In this document: positions 31,416 through 39,499 of the stretch, piece by piece | How positions within the stretch are numbered: the first letter of the stretch is position 1 | Layout: the number at the start of each line of letters is the position of its first letter | DNA from: Bradyrhizobium ottawaense | GTDB taxonomy: Bacteria; Pseudomonadota; Alphaproteobacteria; Rhizobiales; Xanthobacteraceae | Direction of reading: 5' to 3' | Assembly: GCF_900099825.1 (NCBI RefSeq) | Contig: NZ_LT629693.1 | Coordinates: forward strand, 3,731,001-3,795,000 | DNA: 64,000 bases | The notes under the pieces: model-generated | What the model saw: only the letters and a program-made list of their open reading frames with translations | What the model was told of the DNA's origin: nothing | Database searches by the model: none | Translations under genes and position numbers: made by a program

Positions 31416-32021
31416 GTGAGCTCAAATCCGCAATTCATGTTCGATTTCGGCAGCCCGAATGCCTTTCTGAGCCACGAGGCGATCCCGGCGATCGAAAAGC
31501 GCACCGGCGTGAAATTCGAATATGTCCCGGTGCTGCTCGGCGGCATCTTCAAGGCGACCAACAACAAGTCCCCGGCCGAAACGCTCGCCGGCATCAAGAA
31601 CAAGCGCGAGTTTCACGCGCTGGAGACCGAGCGCTTCGTCAAGCGCTTCGGCGTCAAGCCTTACGTCATGAACCCGTTCTTTCCGGTCAACACACTGAAC
31701 CTGATGCGGGCGGCGGTCGCCGCTCAGCTCGAGGGCGTGTTCGAAAAATATGTCGAGGCCGCGTTCCATCACATGTGGGTCGAACCGAAGAAAATGGACG
31801 ACCCGGAAGTCGCGGTGAAGGCGCTGACCGCCTCCGGCCTCGACGCGGCAAAGCTGCTGGCGCGTTCGCAGGAGCCCGAGGTGAAGGCGAAGCTGATCGA
31901 GAACACGCAAGCCGCCGTCGAACGCGGCGCGTTCGGCTCGCCGACCTTCTTTGTCGACAAGGAAATGTTCTTCGGCAAGGAGCAGTTGCGCGAAGTCGAG
32001 GAAATGGTTTCGGGGAAATAG
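31416..32021 (+). CDS. DsbA-family 2-hydroxychromene-2-carboxylate isomerase-like protein
   Basis: A 201-residue protein with the DsbA/kappa-GST thioredoxin fold and inserted helical domain. The N-terminus FMFDFGSPNAFLSHEAIPAI has Ser in place of the redox CXXC, as in HCCA isomerases, and the C-terminal AFGSPTFFVDKEMFFGKEQL is the conserved cis-Pro region. Characterised relatives use glutathione to isomerise an intermediate of naphthalene breakdown; here the physiological substrate is unknown and no degradation genes are nearby. A GTG start with GGGGAG upstream is used. Confidence 0.88.
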   Translation: MSSNPQFMFDFGSPNAFLSHEAIPAIEKRTGVKFEYVPVLLGGIFKATNNKSPAETLAGIKNKREFHALETERFVKRFGVKPYVMNPFFPVNTLNLMRAAVAAQLEGVFEKYVEAAFHHMWVEPKKMDDPEVAVKALTASGLDAAKLLARSQEPEVKAKLIENTQAAVERGAFGSPTFFVDKEMFFGKEQLREVEEMVSGK

Positions 32022-32029
32022 GTCTGTGA

Positions 32030-32148
32030 CCCTCATGGTGAGGAGCCGCGCATTCGCGCGGCGTCTCGAACCATGAAAGCCGGTTTTTGGCGCCATCCTT
32101 CGAGACGCGGCGAAGACGTCGCTCCTCAGGATGAGGACTGGAGAGCAA
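32030..32148. repeat. Palindromic intergenic element
   Basis: Outer inverted ends CCTCATGGTGAGGAG and CTCCTCAGGATGAGG enclose a hairpin GCCGCGC-ATTC-GCGCGGC (32045-32062) and the inverted pair GCGTCTCGAA / TTCGAGACGC. The hairpin tip CGCATTCGCG also occurs in the 43-base module of other repeats. It lies between the isomerase and SDR genes, just upstream of the SDR ribosome-binding site. Confidence 0.75.
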
Positions 32149-32149
32149 A

Positions 32150-32887
32150 ATGCAAAAACGCAACGCCACCGTGGCCGTCATCGGCGCCGGCGATTACATC
32201 GGCGGCGAGATCGCCAAGAAATTCGCCGCCGAAGGCTTTACCGTGTTCGCCGGCCGGCGCGACGGTGCCAAGCTGGAGCCGCTGGTCAAGGAGATCGAGG
32301 CGTCAGGCGGATCGATCATGGCGCGCACGCTCGATGCACGGAAGGAAGACGAGGTCGCAGCCTTCCTCAACGACGCCGACACGCACGCCCCGCTCGAAGT
32401 CTGCATCTTCAATGTCGGCGCCAACGTCAATTTTCCGATTCTGGAAACCACCGACCGCGTGTTTCGAAAAGTCTGGGAAATGGCCTGCTGGGCCGGCTTC
32501 CTGGCGGGGCGCGAGTCAGCCCGGCTGATGGTGCCGCACGGCAGGGGCAATATCTTCTTCACCGGGGCGACCGCGTCCTTGCGCGGCGGCAGCGGCTTTG
32601 CCGCCTTTGCCAGCGCCAAGTTCGGACTGCGTGCGGTGGCGCAATCGATGGCGCGCGAGCTCGGGCCGAAAAACATCCACGTCGCGCACCTGATCATCGA
32701 TTCCGGAGTCGACACCGCCTGGGTGCGCGAGCGCCGCGAACAGCTCTGGGGCAAGGAAGCGCTCGATAATCCCGACCTCCTGATGCCGCCCGCCTCGGTC
32801 GCCGCGTCCTATTGGCAACTCTACCAGCAGCCGCGCAGCGCCTGGACGTTCGAACTGGAGATTCGCCCGTTCGGCGAGAAGTGGTAG
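32150..32887 (+). CDS. SDR-family protein with Phe in place of the catalytic Tyr
   Basis: A 245-residue Rossmann protein of the short-chain dehydrogenase type. The cofactor loop is GAGDYIG (residues 12-18) and FNVGAN replaces NNAG. At the active site the YxxxK motif reads F153-A-S-A-K157, so the catalytic tyrosine is missing. The fold and helix (AKFGLRAVAQSMARELGPKNIHVAHL) are otherwise intact. Other proteins of this subgroup also show Phe here as far as I recall, so it may be a natural feature rather than a decay mark; activity as a conventional dehydrogenase is doubtful. ATG follows GGAGAG. Confidence 0.85.
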   Translation: MQKRNATVAVIGAGDYIGGEIAKKFAAEGFTVFAGRRDGAKLEPLVKEIEASGGSIMARTLDARKEDEVAAFLNDADTHAPLEVCIFNVGANVNFPILETTDRVFRKVWEMACWAGFLAGRESARLMVPHGRGNIFFTGATASLRGGSGFAAFASAKFGLRAVAQSMARELGPKNIHVAHLIIDSGVDTAWVRERREQLWGKEALDNPDLLMPPASVAASYWQLYQQPRSAWTFELEIRPFGEKW

Positions 32888-32888
32888 A

Positions 32889-32963
32889 ATGGCGATTGGC
32901 GCGTAGCGAATGGCGAATGGGCTTTCCCCTATTCGCCATTCGCCACTCGCTATTCGCCCCCTA
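32889..32963. repeat. Inverted repeat upstream of the reductase gene
   Basis: Arms AATGGCGAAT (32909-32918) and ATTCGCCATT (32931-32940), extended imperfectly on both sides by further copies of GCGAATGGCGA-like sequence, giving a long hairpin. It starts within a few bases of the SDR stop codon, so it may end that transcript. Confidence 0.75.
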
Positions 32964-32990
32964 AGAACAACAACAAAAGGAATCCTTGTC

Positions 32991-33911
32991 ATGCGCGTTC
33001 TCGTGGTCGGCGCCGGAGCCATCGGCGGATATTTCGGCGGCAGGCTGCTTCAGGCAGGCAACGACGTGACGTTCCTGGTCCGGCCGAAGCGCGCTTCCGA
33101 GCTCGCGAGCGCCGGTCTCGTCATCAAGAGTCCGAACGGTGACGTCACGCTGAAAAATCCGCCGACCGTGCAGGCAGATAAGCTCACGGAGAAATTCGAC
33201 GTCATTTTGCTGAGCTGCAAGGCCTTCGACCTCGACGACGCCATCAAATCTTTCGCGCCGGCGGTCGGGCCGCAGACGTCTGTTATTCCGATGCTCAACG
33301 GCATGCTGCATCTGGATATTCTGGACCAGAAGTTCGGCCGCGAGCGCGTGCTCGGCGGCCTCTGTGCGATCGCGGCCACCCTCAACGAGAAGCGAGAGGT
33401 CGTGCAGCTCGCGCCGATGCAGTCGCTCAATTTCGGCGAACGGGACGGCACAATGTCGGATCGCGTCCGCGCCATCGCCAAGATCATGACCAACGGCATC
33501 ACCGGCGCGGTTGCCAGCGAGAACATCGTGCAGGAGATGTGGGAGAAGTGGGTGTTTCTCTCCACCCTCGCAGCCTCAACCTGCCTGATGCGGACATCAG
33601 TGGGCAATATCCTGGCCGCACCGAACGGCAGGGATTTCATGCTCGGCATGCTGGATGAGACCAGCGCGATCGCGAAAGCGGCCGGCCACGCGCCGACCGG
33701 GCCGTTCTTCGAACGCACCCGCGGCTTGCTGACATCAGAAGGCTCGCAAATGACCGCGTCGATGTTTCGCGACATCAAGGCAGGCGCCGCCATCGAGGCG
33801 GATCACGTCATCGGCGATCTCGTCGCGCGTGGCGATGCCGCAAAGGTGCCGCTGGCAAAGCTGCGCACGGCCTACACGCATCTCAAGGCGTATGAGAAAC
33901 AGCGGGGGTGA
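32991..33911 (+). CDS. Ketopantoate reductase-like protein (ApbA/PanE family)
   Basis: A 306-residue NADPH-dependent reductase-type protein. The nucleotide-binding motif is GAGAIGGYFGGRL near the N-terminus, the central PMLNGMLHLD replaces the usual QNG segment, and WEKWVFLSTLAA carries the expected catalytic lysine. The C-terminal helical domain ends with AAIEADHVIGDLV, typical of the family. Many genomes carry several paralogues, and only some make pantoate; here no pantothenate genes are nearby, so the substrate stays open. The ATG at 32991 follows AAAAGGA; the in-frame extension into the repeat is rejected. Confidence 0.88.
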   Translation: MRVLVVGAGAIGGYFGGRLLQAGNDVTFLVRPKRASELASAGLVIKSPNGDVTLKNPPTVQADKLTEKFDVILLSCKAFDLDDAIKSFAPAVGPQTSVIPMLNGMLHLDILDQKFGRERVLGGLCAIAATLNEKREVVQLAPMQSLNFGERDGTMSDRVRAIAKIMTNGITGAVASENIVQEMWEKWVFLSTLAASTCLMRTSVGNILAAPNGRDFMLGMLDETSAIAKAAGHAPTGPFFERTRGLLTSEGSQMTASMFRDIKAGAAIEADHVIGDLVARGDAAKVPLAKLRTAYTHLKAYEKQRG

Positions 33912-33915
33912 TGTT

Positions 33916-34089
33916 CTTACCCTCCCCTGGAGGGGTCCGAGACGAGCGAAGCTCGCTCGTGGGTCGACGCGAAGCGGCGGGGTGGGGTGACGGTCCCTCC
34001 TCGCGAACAGTGCCCGAGTTGAGAGATCACCCCACCCCGTCACGCATCTTGCGATGCGTGCCCACCCTCCCCCTCCAGGGGAGGGTAAG
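33916..34089. repeat. Long inverted-repeat element
   Basis: Outer arms CTTACCCTCCCCTGGAGGGG (33916-33935) and its near-inverse ending at 34089. Internal hairpins include GAGCGAAGCTCGCTC and ACGCATC-TTGC-GATGCGT. It occupies the gap between the convergent reductase and cytochrome c genes. Confidence 0.8.
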
Positions 34090-34106
34090 CGCGCAAAGCC
34101 GGCATC

Positions 34107-34691
34107 TCACAAATTCGCCAGATAATGCGCCAGCGCCTCGATCTCCTCCTCGCTGAGGGGATAGGCGACGTCGGCCATGACAGCCATGGCGCCGCCGGCC
34201 CGGACGCCCGACTTGTAGTCGCGCAATGCCTTCACGAGATATTCCTCGCGCTGGCCGGCGATGCGGGCCACCGCCTTGGTGCCGGCGAAACTGTCGGTAT
34301 GGCATGAGGCGCAGCGCCGCCCGGCGGCGGCCTGGGCGCCCTTTTTCGACAGATCGGGATTATCGTCGGGCTTCGACGCCTTCGGCGGCGCGAGCTGCGC
34401 AAAATAGGCGCCAAGGTTGCGGATATCGTCGTTGGTGAGCTGTTCGACGACCGGCTGCATCTGCTCGTTCTTGCGGGTGCCGGCGCGGAAGAACACCAGT
34501 TGCCACTGGATGAACTGATCGAGCTGGCCCGCCAGCGAGGGAATGTTCTCGGTCTGCGAAATGCCGTTGTCGCCATGACAGCCGGCGCACAATTCGGCCT
34601 TCTCCTTGCCGGCGGCGATATCGGCGGCATGGCCAAGCGAGCTGCAGGCGATCAGCGCCGCCAACGTCGTCCCGATTAACGTTTTACGCAT
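34107..34691 (-). CDS. Diheme class I cytochrome c (c4-like)
   Basis: A 194-residue exported protein. A signal peptide (residues 1-23, ending GHA) is followed by two c-type heme sites: C35-A-G-C38-H39 and C127-A-S-C130-H131, each in a separate small domain. Later methionines (for example in NEQMQP and AMAVM) could be axial ligands. This two-domain arrangement resembles cytochrome c4, a periplasmic electron carrier. ATG at 34691 with AAGGAG upstream; the longer frame from 34712 is rejected. The sorbosone-dehydrogenase homologue lies upstream on the same strand, but a terminator and a repeat separate them, so shared transcription is uncertain even though a redox partnership is plausible. Confidence 0.9.
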   Translation of the reverse strand: MRKTLIGTTLAALIACSSLGHAADIAAGKEKAELCAGCHGDNGISQTENIPSLAGQLDQFIQWQLVFFRAGTRKNEQMQPVVEQLTNDDIRNLGAYFAQLAPPKASKPDDNPDLSKKGAQAAAGRRCASCHTDSFAGTKAVARIAGQREEYLVKALRDYKSGVRAGGAMAVMADVAYPLSEEEIEALAHYLANL

Positions 34692-34707
34692 CGCAGCTCC
34701 TTTGGCT

Positions 34708-34795
34708 GTCATTGCCGGGCTTGACCCGGCAATCCATCACGTTTGCAAAAATTTCTTGTTTTGATGGATGCCCGGGTCAAGCCCGGGCATGACGA
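34708..34795. repeat. Palindromic intergenic element
   Basis: Outer inverted ends GTCATTGCCGGGC (34708-34720) and GCCCGGGCATGAC, with hairpins TTGCCGGG-CTTGA-CCCGGCAA and GCCCGGG-TCAA-GCCCGGG. It begins 5 bases above the cytochrome c ribosome-binding site, so the cytochrome promoter must lie in or above it. Confidence 0.8.
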
Positions 34796-34823
34796 TCGAA
34801 GTGGGATCGCCAACATCTCAAAT

Positions 34824-34866
34824 GAAAAGGCTGCGGCGAGTTCCATCACTGGACCTGCCACAGCCT
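34824..34866 (-). terminator. Intrinsic terminator of the sorbosone dehydrogenase gene
   Basis: On the minus strand, stem AGGCTGTGGC / GCCGCAGCCT (one mismatch) followed by TTTTC, 16 bases after the gene's stop codon. Confidence 0.75.
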
Positions 34867-34881
34867 TTCTTCGCCAAAGCC

Positions 34882-36144
34882 TTACTTCTTGCTGTAGCTG
34901 ATGCGGTAGATCGCACCGGCCCAGTCGTCGGCAACCAGGATCGAGCCGTCCTTGGCCAGAATGATATCGGCCGGACGGCCGAGGTAGCCCTGGTCGCCTT
35001 CGAGGAAGCCGGATGCAAAGACCTCCTTCTTGGCGTTCTTGCCATCGGGACCGACGGTGACGCGCGTGATGTTCGCACCCTGGTATTTATGCCGGTTCCA
35101 CGAGCCGTGTTCGGCGATCAGGATCGAGTTCTTGTAGTCGGCGGGGAATTGATCGCCGGTATAGAACTTCATGCCGAGCGGAGCCACATGCGCGCCGAGG
35201 TTCAGCACCGGCGGTGTGAATTCCGAGCACTTGTGACCCATCGCGAATTTCGGATCCGGCAAATCGCCCTGGTGGCAATAGGGATAGCCGAAATGCTCGC
35301 CGATCTTGTTGATCATGTTGAGCTTGTCGCTCGGCAGATCGTCGCTGATCCAGTCGCGGGCGTTTTCGGTGAACCAGTATTTGCCGGTGCGGGGATCGAC
35401 GTCGCCGCCGACGCTGTTGCGGACGCCGAGCGCATAGACCTCGGCATTGCCGGTCTTGGGATCGACGCGGCGGATCTGCGACACGCTGGTCGGGGGAATG
35501 CCGATGTTGAAGGGAGGTCCGAACGGAATGTAGAACCAGCCTTCCTTGTCGACCGCGATGTATTTCCAGCCATGCGCGGCGTAGGACGGCATGTCGTCAT
35601 ACACCACCTTGCCGTCGCCGAGCTTGTCGAGATTGGCTTCGGCGTTCTCGTACTTGATCAGCTTGTCGACCGCGATGACATAGAGCGCGCCGTCGCGGAA
35701 CGCGAGGCCGGTCGGCATGTTGAGGCCCTTGAGGATGGTCTTGACCTCTTTCTTGCCGCCATTGTCGGTGATCGCATAGACGTTGCCGAGGCCGAACGAG
35801 CCGACGAACAGCGTGCCCTTGTCGCCCCAGGCCATCTGACGCGCCGCCAGTACGTTCGAGGCATAGACCTCGATCTTGAAGCCCGCGGGCAGCTTGATCT
35901 TCTTCATCAGCGTCGCCAGTTCGGCGTCGGAAGAGCCGGTCGGCGGACCGGATGGCGGCGCCAGGCCCTTCTGGGCTTCGGTTTCATCGCCGAGGAACCA
36001 GTCGTCCGGCGGATGGGTCCAGAACTCCTTGGTGCCGGACTCGTATTTCTTCAGCGGCTTCTGTTGTGCGTTGGCCTGACTGGCCCCCGCGACAACGAGG
36101 ATCGCCGTGAGCGCAAGAATAGATCGATTGAAGGCCGATTTCAT
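34882..36144 (-). CDS. PQQ-dependent sugar (L-sorbosone) dehydrogenase homologue
   Basis: A 420-residue exported protein. A signal peptide (residues 1-26, ending ANA) is followed by a six-bladed beta-propeller of the soluble glucose/sorbosone dehydrogenase type: LPAGFKIEVYA begins blade 1, and GRPADIILAKDGSILVADDWAGAIYRI closes the propeller. Conserved family segments include LGVRNSVGGDVDP, WFTENARDW and AEHGSWNRH. Family members oxidise sugars with PQQ in the periplasm and pass electrons to cytochromes; the substrate here is unknown. A second homologue is at 43820-45154. The extra N-terminal segment KEFWTHPPDDWFLGDE is a feature of this subgroup. Confidence 0.88.
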   Translation of the reverse strand: MKSAFNRSILALTAILVVAGASQANAQQKPLKKYESGTKEFWTHPPDDWFLGDETEAQKGLAPPSGPPTGSSDAELATLMKKIKLPAGFKIEVYASNVLAARQMAWGDKGTLFVGSFGLGNVYAITDNGGKKEVKTILKGLNMPTGLAFRDGALYVIAVDKLIKYENAEANLDKLGDGKVVYDDMPSYAAHGWKYIAVDKEGWFYIPFGPPFNIGIPPTSVSQIRRVDPKTGNAEVYALGVRNSVGGDVDPRTGKYWFTENARDWISDDLPSDKLNMINKIGEHFGYPYCHQGDLPDPKFAMGHKCSEFTPPVLNLGAHVAPLGMKFYTGDQFPADYKNSILIAEHGSWNRHKYQGANITRVTVGPDGKNAKKEVFASGFLEGDQGYLGRPADIILAKDGSILVADDWAGAIYRISYSKK

Positions 36145-36495
36145 CGCGTCACTCCCTATGCAGCCTGGTAGCTGCGCCTGTTATTTTTGAACGTTCGAGA
36201 GACGAATTTGGTCTGGTGAGGTGGAACAGACGGCAAAATGGTAGCACATCCAGTGCGGGTGAAAAGCGTACGATACTCTGCTCGGTCAGACCGAAACGAA
36301 TTGAGAGAAAATTTTCTGGCCCGCGGTTTCGTTTGGGACTTTTTTGCGACCGCGCGCGTGCAGCGCAATATTCGTGCGAAGCTAACGCACGCGACGTTTG
36401 GGCGGAATGCAGCGCCAGGGCGCGGCGTGAGTTCGGCTGGGCGCCGAGGTACCTGGACCCGCGAGCGGGATCGCAGCCGTTTCCGGCCGATCGCA
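36145..36495. other. Intergenic region, no gene seen
   Basis: About 350 bases between the sorbosone dehydrogenase start and the DUF2235 stop. It must carry the promoter of the former. Composition is less GC-rich around 36180-36330 than in neighbouring genes. Short open frames exist on both strands but have no ribosome-binding site and no recognisable product. Confidence 0.4.
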
Positions 36496-38835
36496 CTACC
36501 TCCCTTTTAGCCGTTCGATGGTGAGACGGGCCGTGCCGGTGTTGTTGCGGTAGAAGGCGCGATACAGGCCCGGAATTCCGATTACGGCGTCGTTGACGAA
36601 AACAAACAATTCGCCATCGCGGGTCGGCCTGAACGGAAACTGGATGACGGGATCGGTGGGATCCGGGTCGTAAAACGTTTCTTCGCCGCCCACCTCGCCA
36701 AACCGCAGCACGATCCGGAACCAGTCGTGGTTGAACTCGCGCCGAAATGGCAGGAGCAGCGAGTAATAGAGGCGGATGTACCAGGGCGGCGGCGCTATCG
36801 TGGGAAACCCGCCGATCGGAAAGTCGTAGTGCGTGAGGCCATTGCTCCACGCTTGAACCGGTTCGACCGGTACGATCGTTGCACGGTAGTGCGCGCCGCG
36901 CGTGAGCATGATGCCTGTCGGCACGCAAAGGTCTGATGGTCCGAAATCGACCGGATTACTCTTCGTGTCCTTCGGATCAGTGTTCGGACCGGGCTCCTTC
37001 AGCTCGACCAAAGGAGGCTTGCTGCCTTCGCAGGTCGCCCCGGCGACATCAAGCACATCGAAAAGCAAATGGCTGACGAGACCGGCGGCGAGATAGACGA
37101 ACATCACCGCGAAGAAGGCCGGCGCTATCTTCCTTTTCAGACCTTCATGAAAGCCGATGTAGAACCGGTTGCTGCGCAGACGATAAACGAAGTTGTCCGG
37201 CAGGCCCGTGGGCGCGTGGGACGTTTTCCCCCAGATCGAGGCCATCACGCTTGAAGTGCGCGACGCAATTTTGGAGGACAGGAACAGCAGGCCTGTGACC
37301 AGGCCCGCCATGACAAGGAACCATTCCGGCGCGCGGGCATAGCCATCGGTCCAGGTCGAGGCAAAGTTCGGTAAAAACGAGCCGAGGAAGCGGACCAGGT
37401 CGGACGCCCAGCGGAACGGACTGGTGAGCTCGTCGACCTTCTGCGCGCTGCTCAGGAGCGGGAACATCAGCAGCCACACCGTCGCGCCGACGGTGGCGAA
37501 ATAGGCGATGCGGCGCGCCCAGACCCAGTTCCACACGTGTTCCTGCGCCAGCGCGCGTTGCGCCCCTTCCGTTCTGGTTTCGAAGGGTTCGCGATCGGGC
37601 GCTATCCTGAACTGATCCGGCGATACGATCTCGCCATCCTCCTTGACGACGTCATAGAACGGCGGAAGCCCGACCGGCGCATAGGCCTGCGCATGGTTGT
37701 CGATGCGCCGGAAAACACTCTCGTGGATCTTGGCGCGCTGGACCTCTATCTCGTCATCCTCCTCCTTCTTCGATTCCCGATAGAAGTGAGGCACCAGCTT
37801 GCGCGGCCCGTAGCGATAATAGCCGCCGAGCCCCTTGCGCGGATCGTAGAGCCGTCCGTCCTTGTCCCGTTTCGAAATGGCGTTCTTGAACGTGTCCGGA
37901 TCGGCTCGCATCAGGTCCGGCTTGTCGGGCTGGTTGGCGTAGTCCGACTTGAACCGGAGCCCGCAGCGCTGCGCTTCGGTGATCATCCAGACGAACGGAA
38001 TGTAGGCCAGTGCATCGTCGGGATAGCCGCCGCCGACGTTGGTGTGCACGCCGGCGAACCAGACCTGGCTGACGCGCTCATCCTTGATGAAACGCCGCCC
38101 TTGCGGATCGACGGTTTTCCCGCCGCTTTCCTCGTCGCTCTCGTCCCAGAGCTGGGGGTGGAAGGTGGTTCGCTCCTCGTCCAGCGCCAGCGCCTGGCAG
38201 GCGCGCATGATATCGGGGTGCGGCCGATGGTCGTCCGGAAGTTCGATCGGCCAGAGGTACTTGTGAATGCCGGCGGTCATCTCACTGATCGGCATGCCGT
38301 AGGCGGCGACCGTATCCCAGACCCCGACGAATCGGATCTTGACGTGCTTGCGCACCTCCTTCGGCGGATAGTGCGGAGGGAACAGGTTGCGGATCGCCTG
38401 GTACGGCCGCTCGAGCTTCAGGTGTTTGTAACGCGCCCGGCGATAGGCGCGGTAGGCGGCCTTCGCCAGGCTGTCGAGTTCGGCCTCGCTGTCGGCCTTG
38501 ACGAGCCCCTGGCTGACGATCAGCCCGATCACGATCCGGATCGTGAAGGCGCCGCGGCTGAAGCCGAAGCCGAACAGTTCGTCTTCGGAGTCGTGGTAGT
38601 TGCGGCAGGCGAACTTGTAGAGCGCGATGACGTTGCGCCGCAGCCCGAGGCCGAACGCGCCGCCGAGGATTGCCATCGGCTTGAACGAGGAAGTGCCGAC
38701 GCCGTCGTCATAGAGCGCGACCTGGTCGTTGCCGGAAAGATCCAGCGCCTCGAACGTGCGCCAGACATTGGTGCGCCAGACCTTGGCAGCCGAATTGCCG
38801 GTGCCGTCCGACAGCAGGATGATTTTTCGGCCCAT
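36496..38835 (-). CDS. DUF2235 alpha/beta-hydrolase with membrane domain
   Basis: A 779-residue protein. Residues 1-380 form a DUF2235 hydrolase domain: KIILLSDGTGNS at the N-terminus, the nucleophile elbow G91-F-S93-R-G95, then GVWDTVAAYG, and WFAGVHTNVGGGY with a candidate catalytic histidine. Several membrane segments follow (for example FATVGATVWLLMFPLL, WFLVMAGLVTGLLFL, FAVMFVYLAAGLV), then a beta-rich C-terminal domain of about 170 residues. DUF2235 includes the Tle1 phospholipase effectors of type VI secretion, but there are no secretion or immunity genes nearby and the membrane anchor argues for a resident envelope enzyme. Substrate unknown. The gene appears monocistronic. Confidence 0.88.
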   Translation of the reverse strand: MGRKIILLSDGTGNSAAKVWRTNVWRTFEALDLSGNDQVALYDDGVGTSSFKPMAILGGAFGLGLRRNVIALYKFACRNYHDSEDELFGFGFSRGAFTIRIVIGLIVSQGLVKADSEAELDSLAKAAYRAYRRARYKHLKLERPYQAIRNLFPPHYPPKEVRKHVKIRFVGVWDTVAAYGMPISEMTAGIHKYLWPIELPDDHRPHPDIMRACQALALDEERTTFHPQLWDESDEESGGKTVDPQGRRFIKDERVSQVWFAGVHTNVGGGYPDDALAYIPFVWMITEAQRCGLRFKSDYANQPDKPDLMRADPDTFKNAISKRDKDGRLYDPRKGLGGYYRYGPRKLVPHFYRESKKEEDDEIEVQRAKIHESVFRRIDNHAQAYAPVGLPPFYDVVKEDGEIVSPDQFRIAPDREPFETRTEGAQRALAQEHVWNWVWARRIAYFATVGATVWLLMFPLLSSAQKVDELTSPFRWASDLVRFLGSFLPNFASTWTDGYARAPEWFLVMAGLVTGLLFLSSKIASRTSSVMASIWGKTSHAPTGLPDNFVYRLRSNRFYIGFHEGLKRKIAPAFFAVMFVYLAAGLVSHLLFDVLDVAGATCEGSKPPLVELKEPGPNTDPKDTKSNPVDFGPSDLCVPTGIMLTRGAHYRATIVPVEPVQAWSNGLTHYDFPIGGFPTIAPPPWYIRLYYSLLLPFRREFNHDWFRIVLRFGEVGGEETFYDPDPTDPVIQFPFRPTRDGELFVFVNDAVIGIPGLYRAFYRNNTGTARLTIERLKGR

Positions 38836-38937
38836 GGGAATGCCCCGCCGAGGTATAAAATGAATCTACAACCTCAGGTGTCGAAGCATCGCACGTTCCC
38901 AGCGGATTAAAAAGCGAGCTGGGTCACACCTGCGGAT

Positions 38938-38968
38938 CAAAAAACAACAAGGCCGCCAAAAGGCGGCC
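38938..38968 (-). terminator. Intrinsic terminator downstream of tRNA-Gly
   Basis: On the minus strand, stem GGCCGCC / GGCGGCC with loop TTTT (38951-38968) followed by a T-rich tract (TTGTTGTTTTTTG). It lies about 40 bases past the tRNA 3' end. Confidence 0.85.
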
Positions 38969-39005
38969 TGTCGTTGCGTCAGTGATTTGCCAATTGAGAA
39001 AATCT

Positions 39006-39080
<75 letters not shown>

Positions 39081-39499
39081 ATCCGAGATGGCGACGATCG
39101 CTCGCCGACAACGGCAGAGCTATGCCAAATGCCGACCGCGAATGCAACAGTGCGAACGCGATCTGGCGCCATCCGAATAATCCGCGCCTGTTAACAAATA
39201 GGCACGAATCGGGTCGAAACGACGCCGAAACGGACCTAATCCGGCCCTTTTCGCCGATCTCGGGAACCCGGGATCGGGCTGAAGCATTCCGGGGAGACGA
39301 ATCGAGGCGGATCGCCGGCGCGATCGGCTGGATCAGGGCCCGGTTCGCCACGGCCAACGGGTCGTCCGGCGGAGCCCGGTGCGGATTGATTTTTGCGTCC
39401 AAACCGCCATTTAGCTGACAAGAACTTGATCTCCAGCCGTGCTAGAAGCGGCCGGTCAGACCCATCCAGCATTTTATCGAGACATCAGGCGAGGATACC
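39081..39499. other. Intergenic region upstream of tRNA-Gly and the thioredoxin gene
   Basis: About 420 bases between divergent units. It should hold the tRNA-Gly promoter and the promoter of the thioredoxin operon. An imperfect palindrome CGATCTCGGG-AA-CCCGGGATCG lies around 39255-39276. GCGAGGATACC precedes the thioredoxin GTG. No coding frame is supported. Confidence 0.45.

Noticed and set aside
34700..34800. Several short inverted repeats first considered as CRISPR-like or as integron sites
   Set aside because: The units are not regularly spaced, lack spacers of constant length, and have no cas or integrase genes nearby; they fit dispersed palindromic repeats.
34768..36171. A 467-codon plus-strand frame opposite the sorbosone dehydrogenase
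   Set aside because: Antisense shadow over a gene with signal peptide and propeller motifs.
36216..36524. Short plus-strand frames in the gap before DUF2235
   Set aside because: No ribosome-binding site, no domain, and they overlap the DUF2235 stop; composition alone does not support coding.
37537..38910. A 457-codon plus-strand frame opposite DUF2235
   Set aside because: Antisense shadow; no ribosome-binding site and no recognisable domain.
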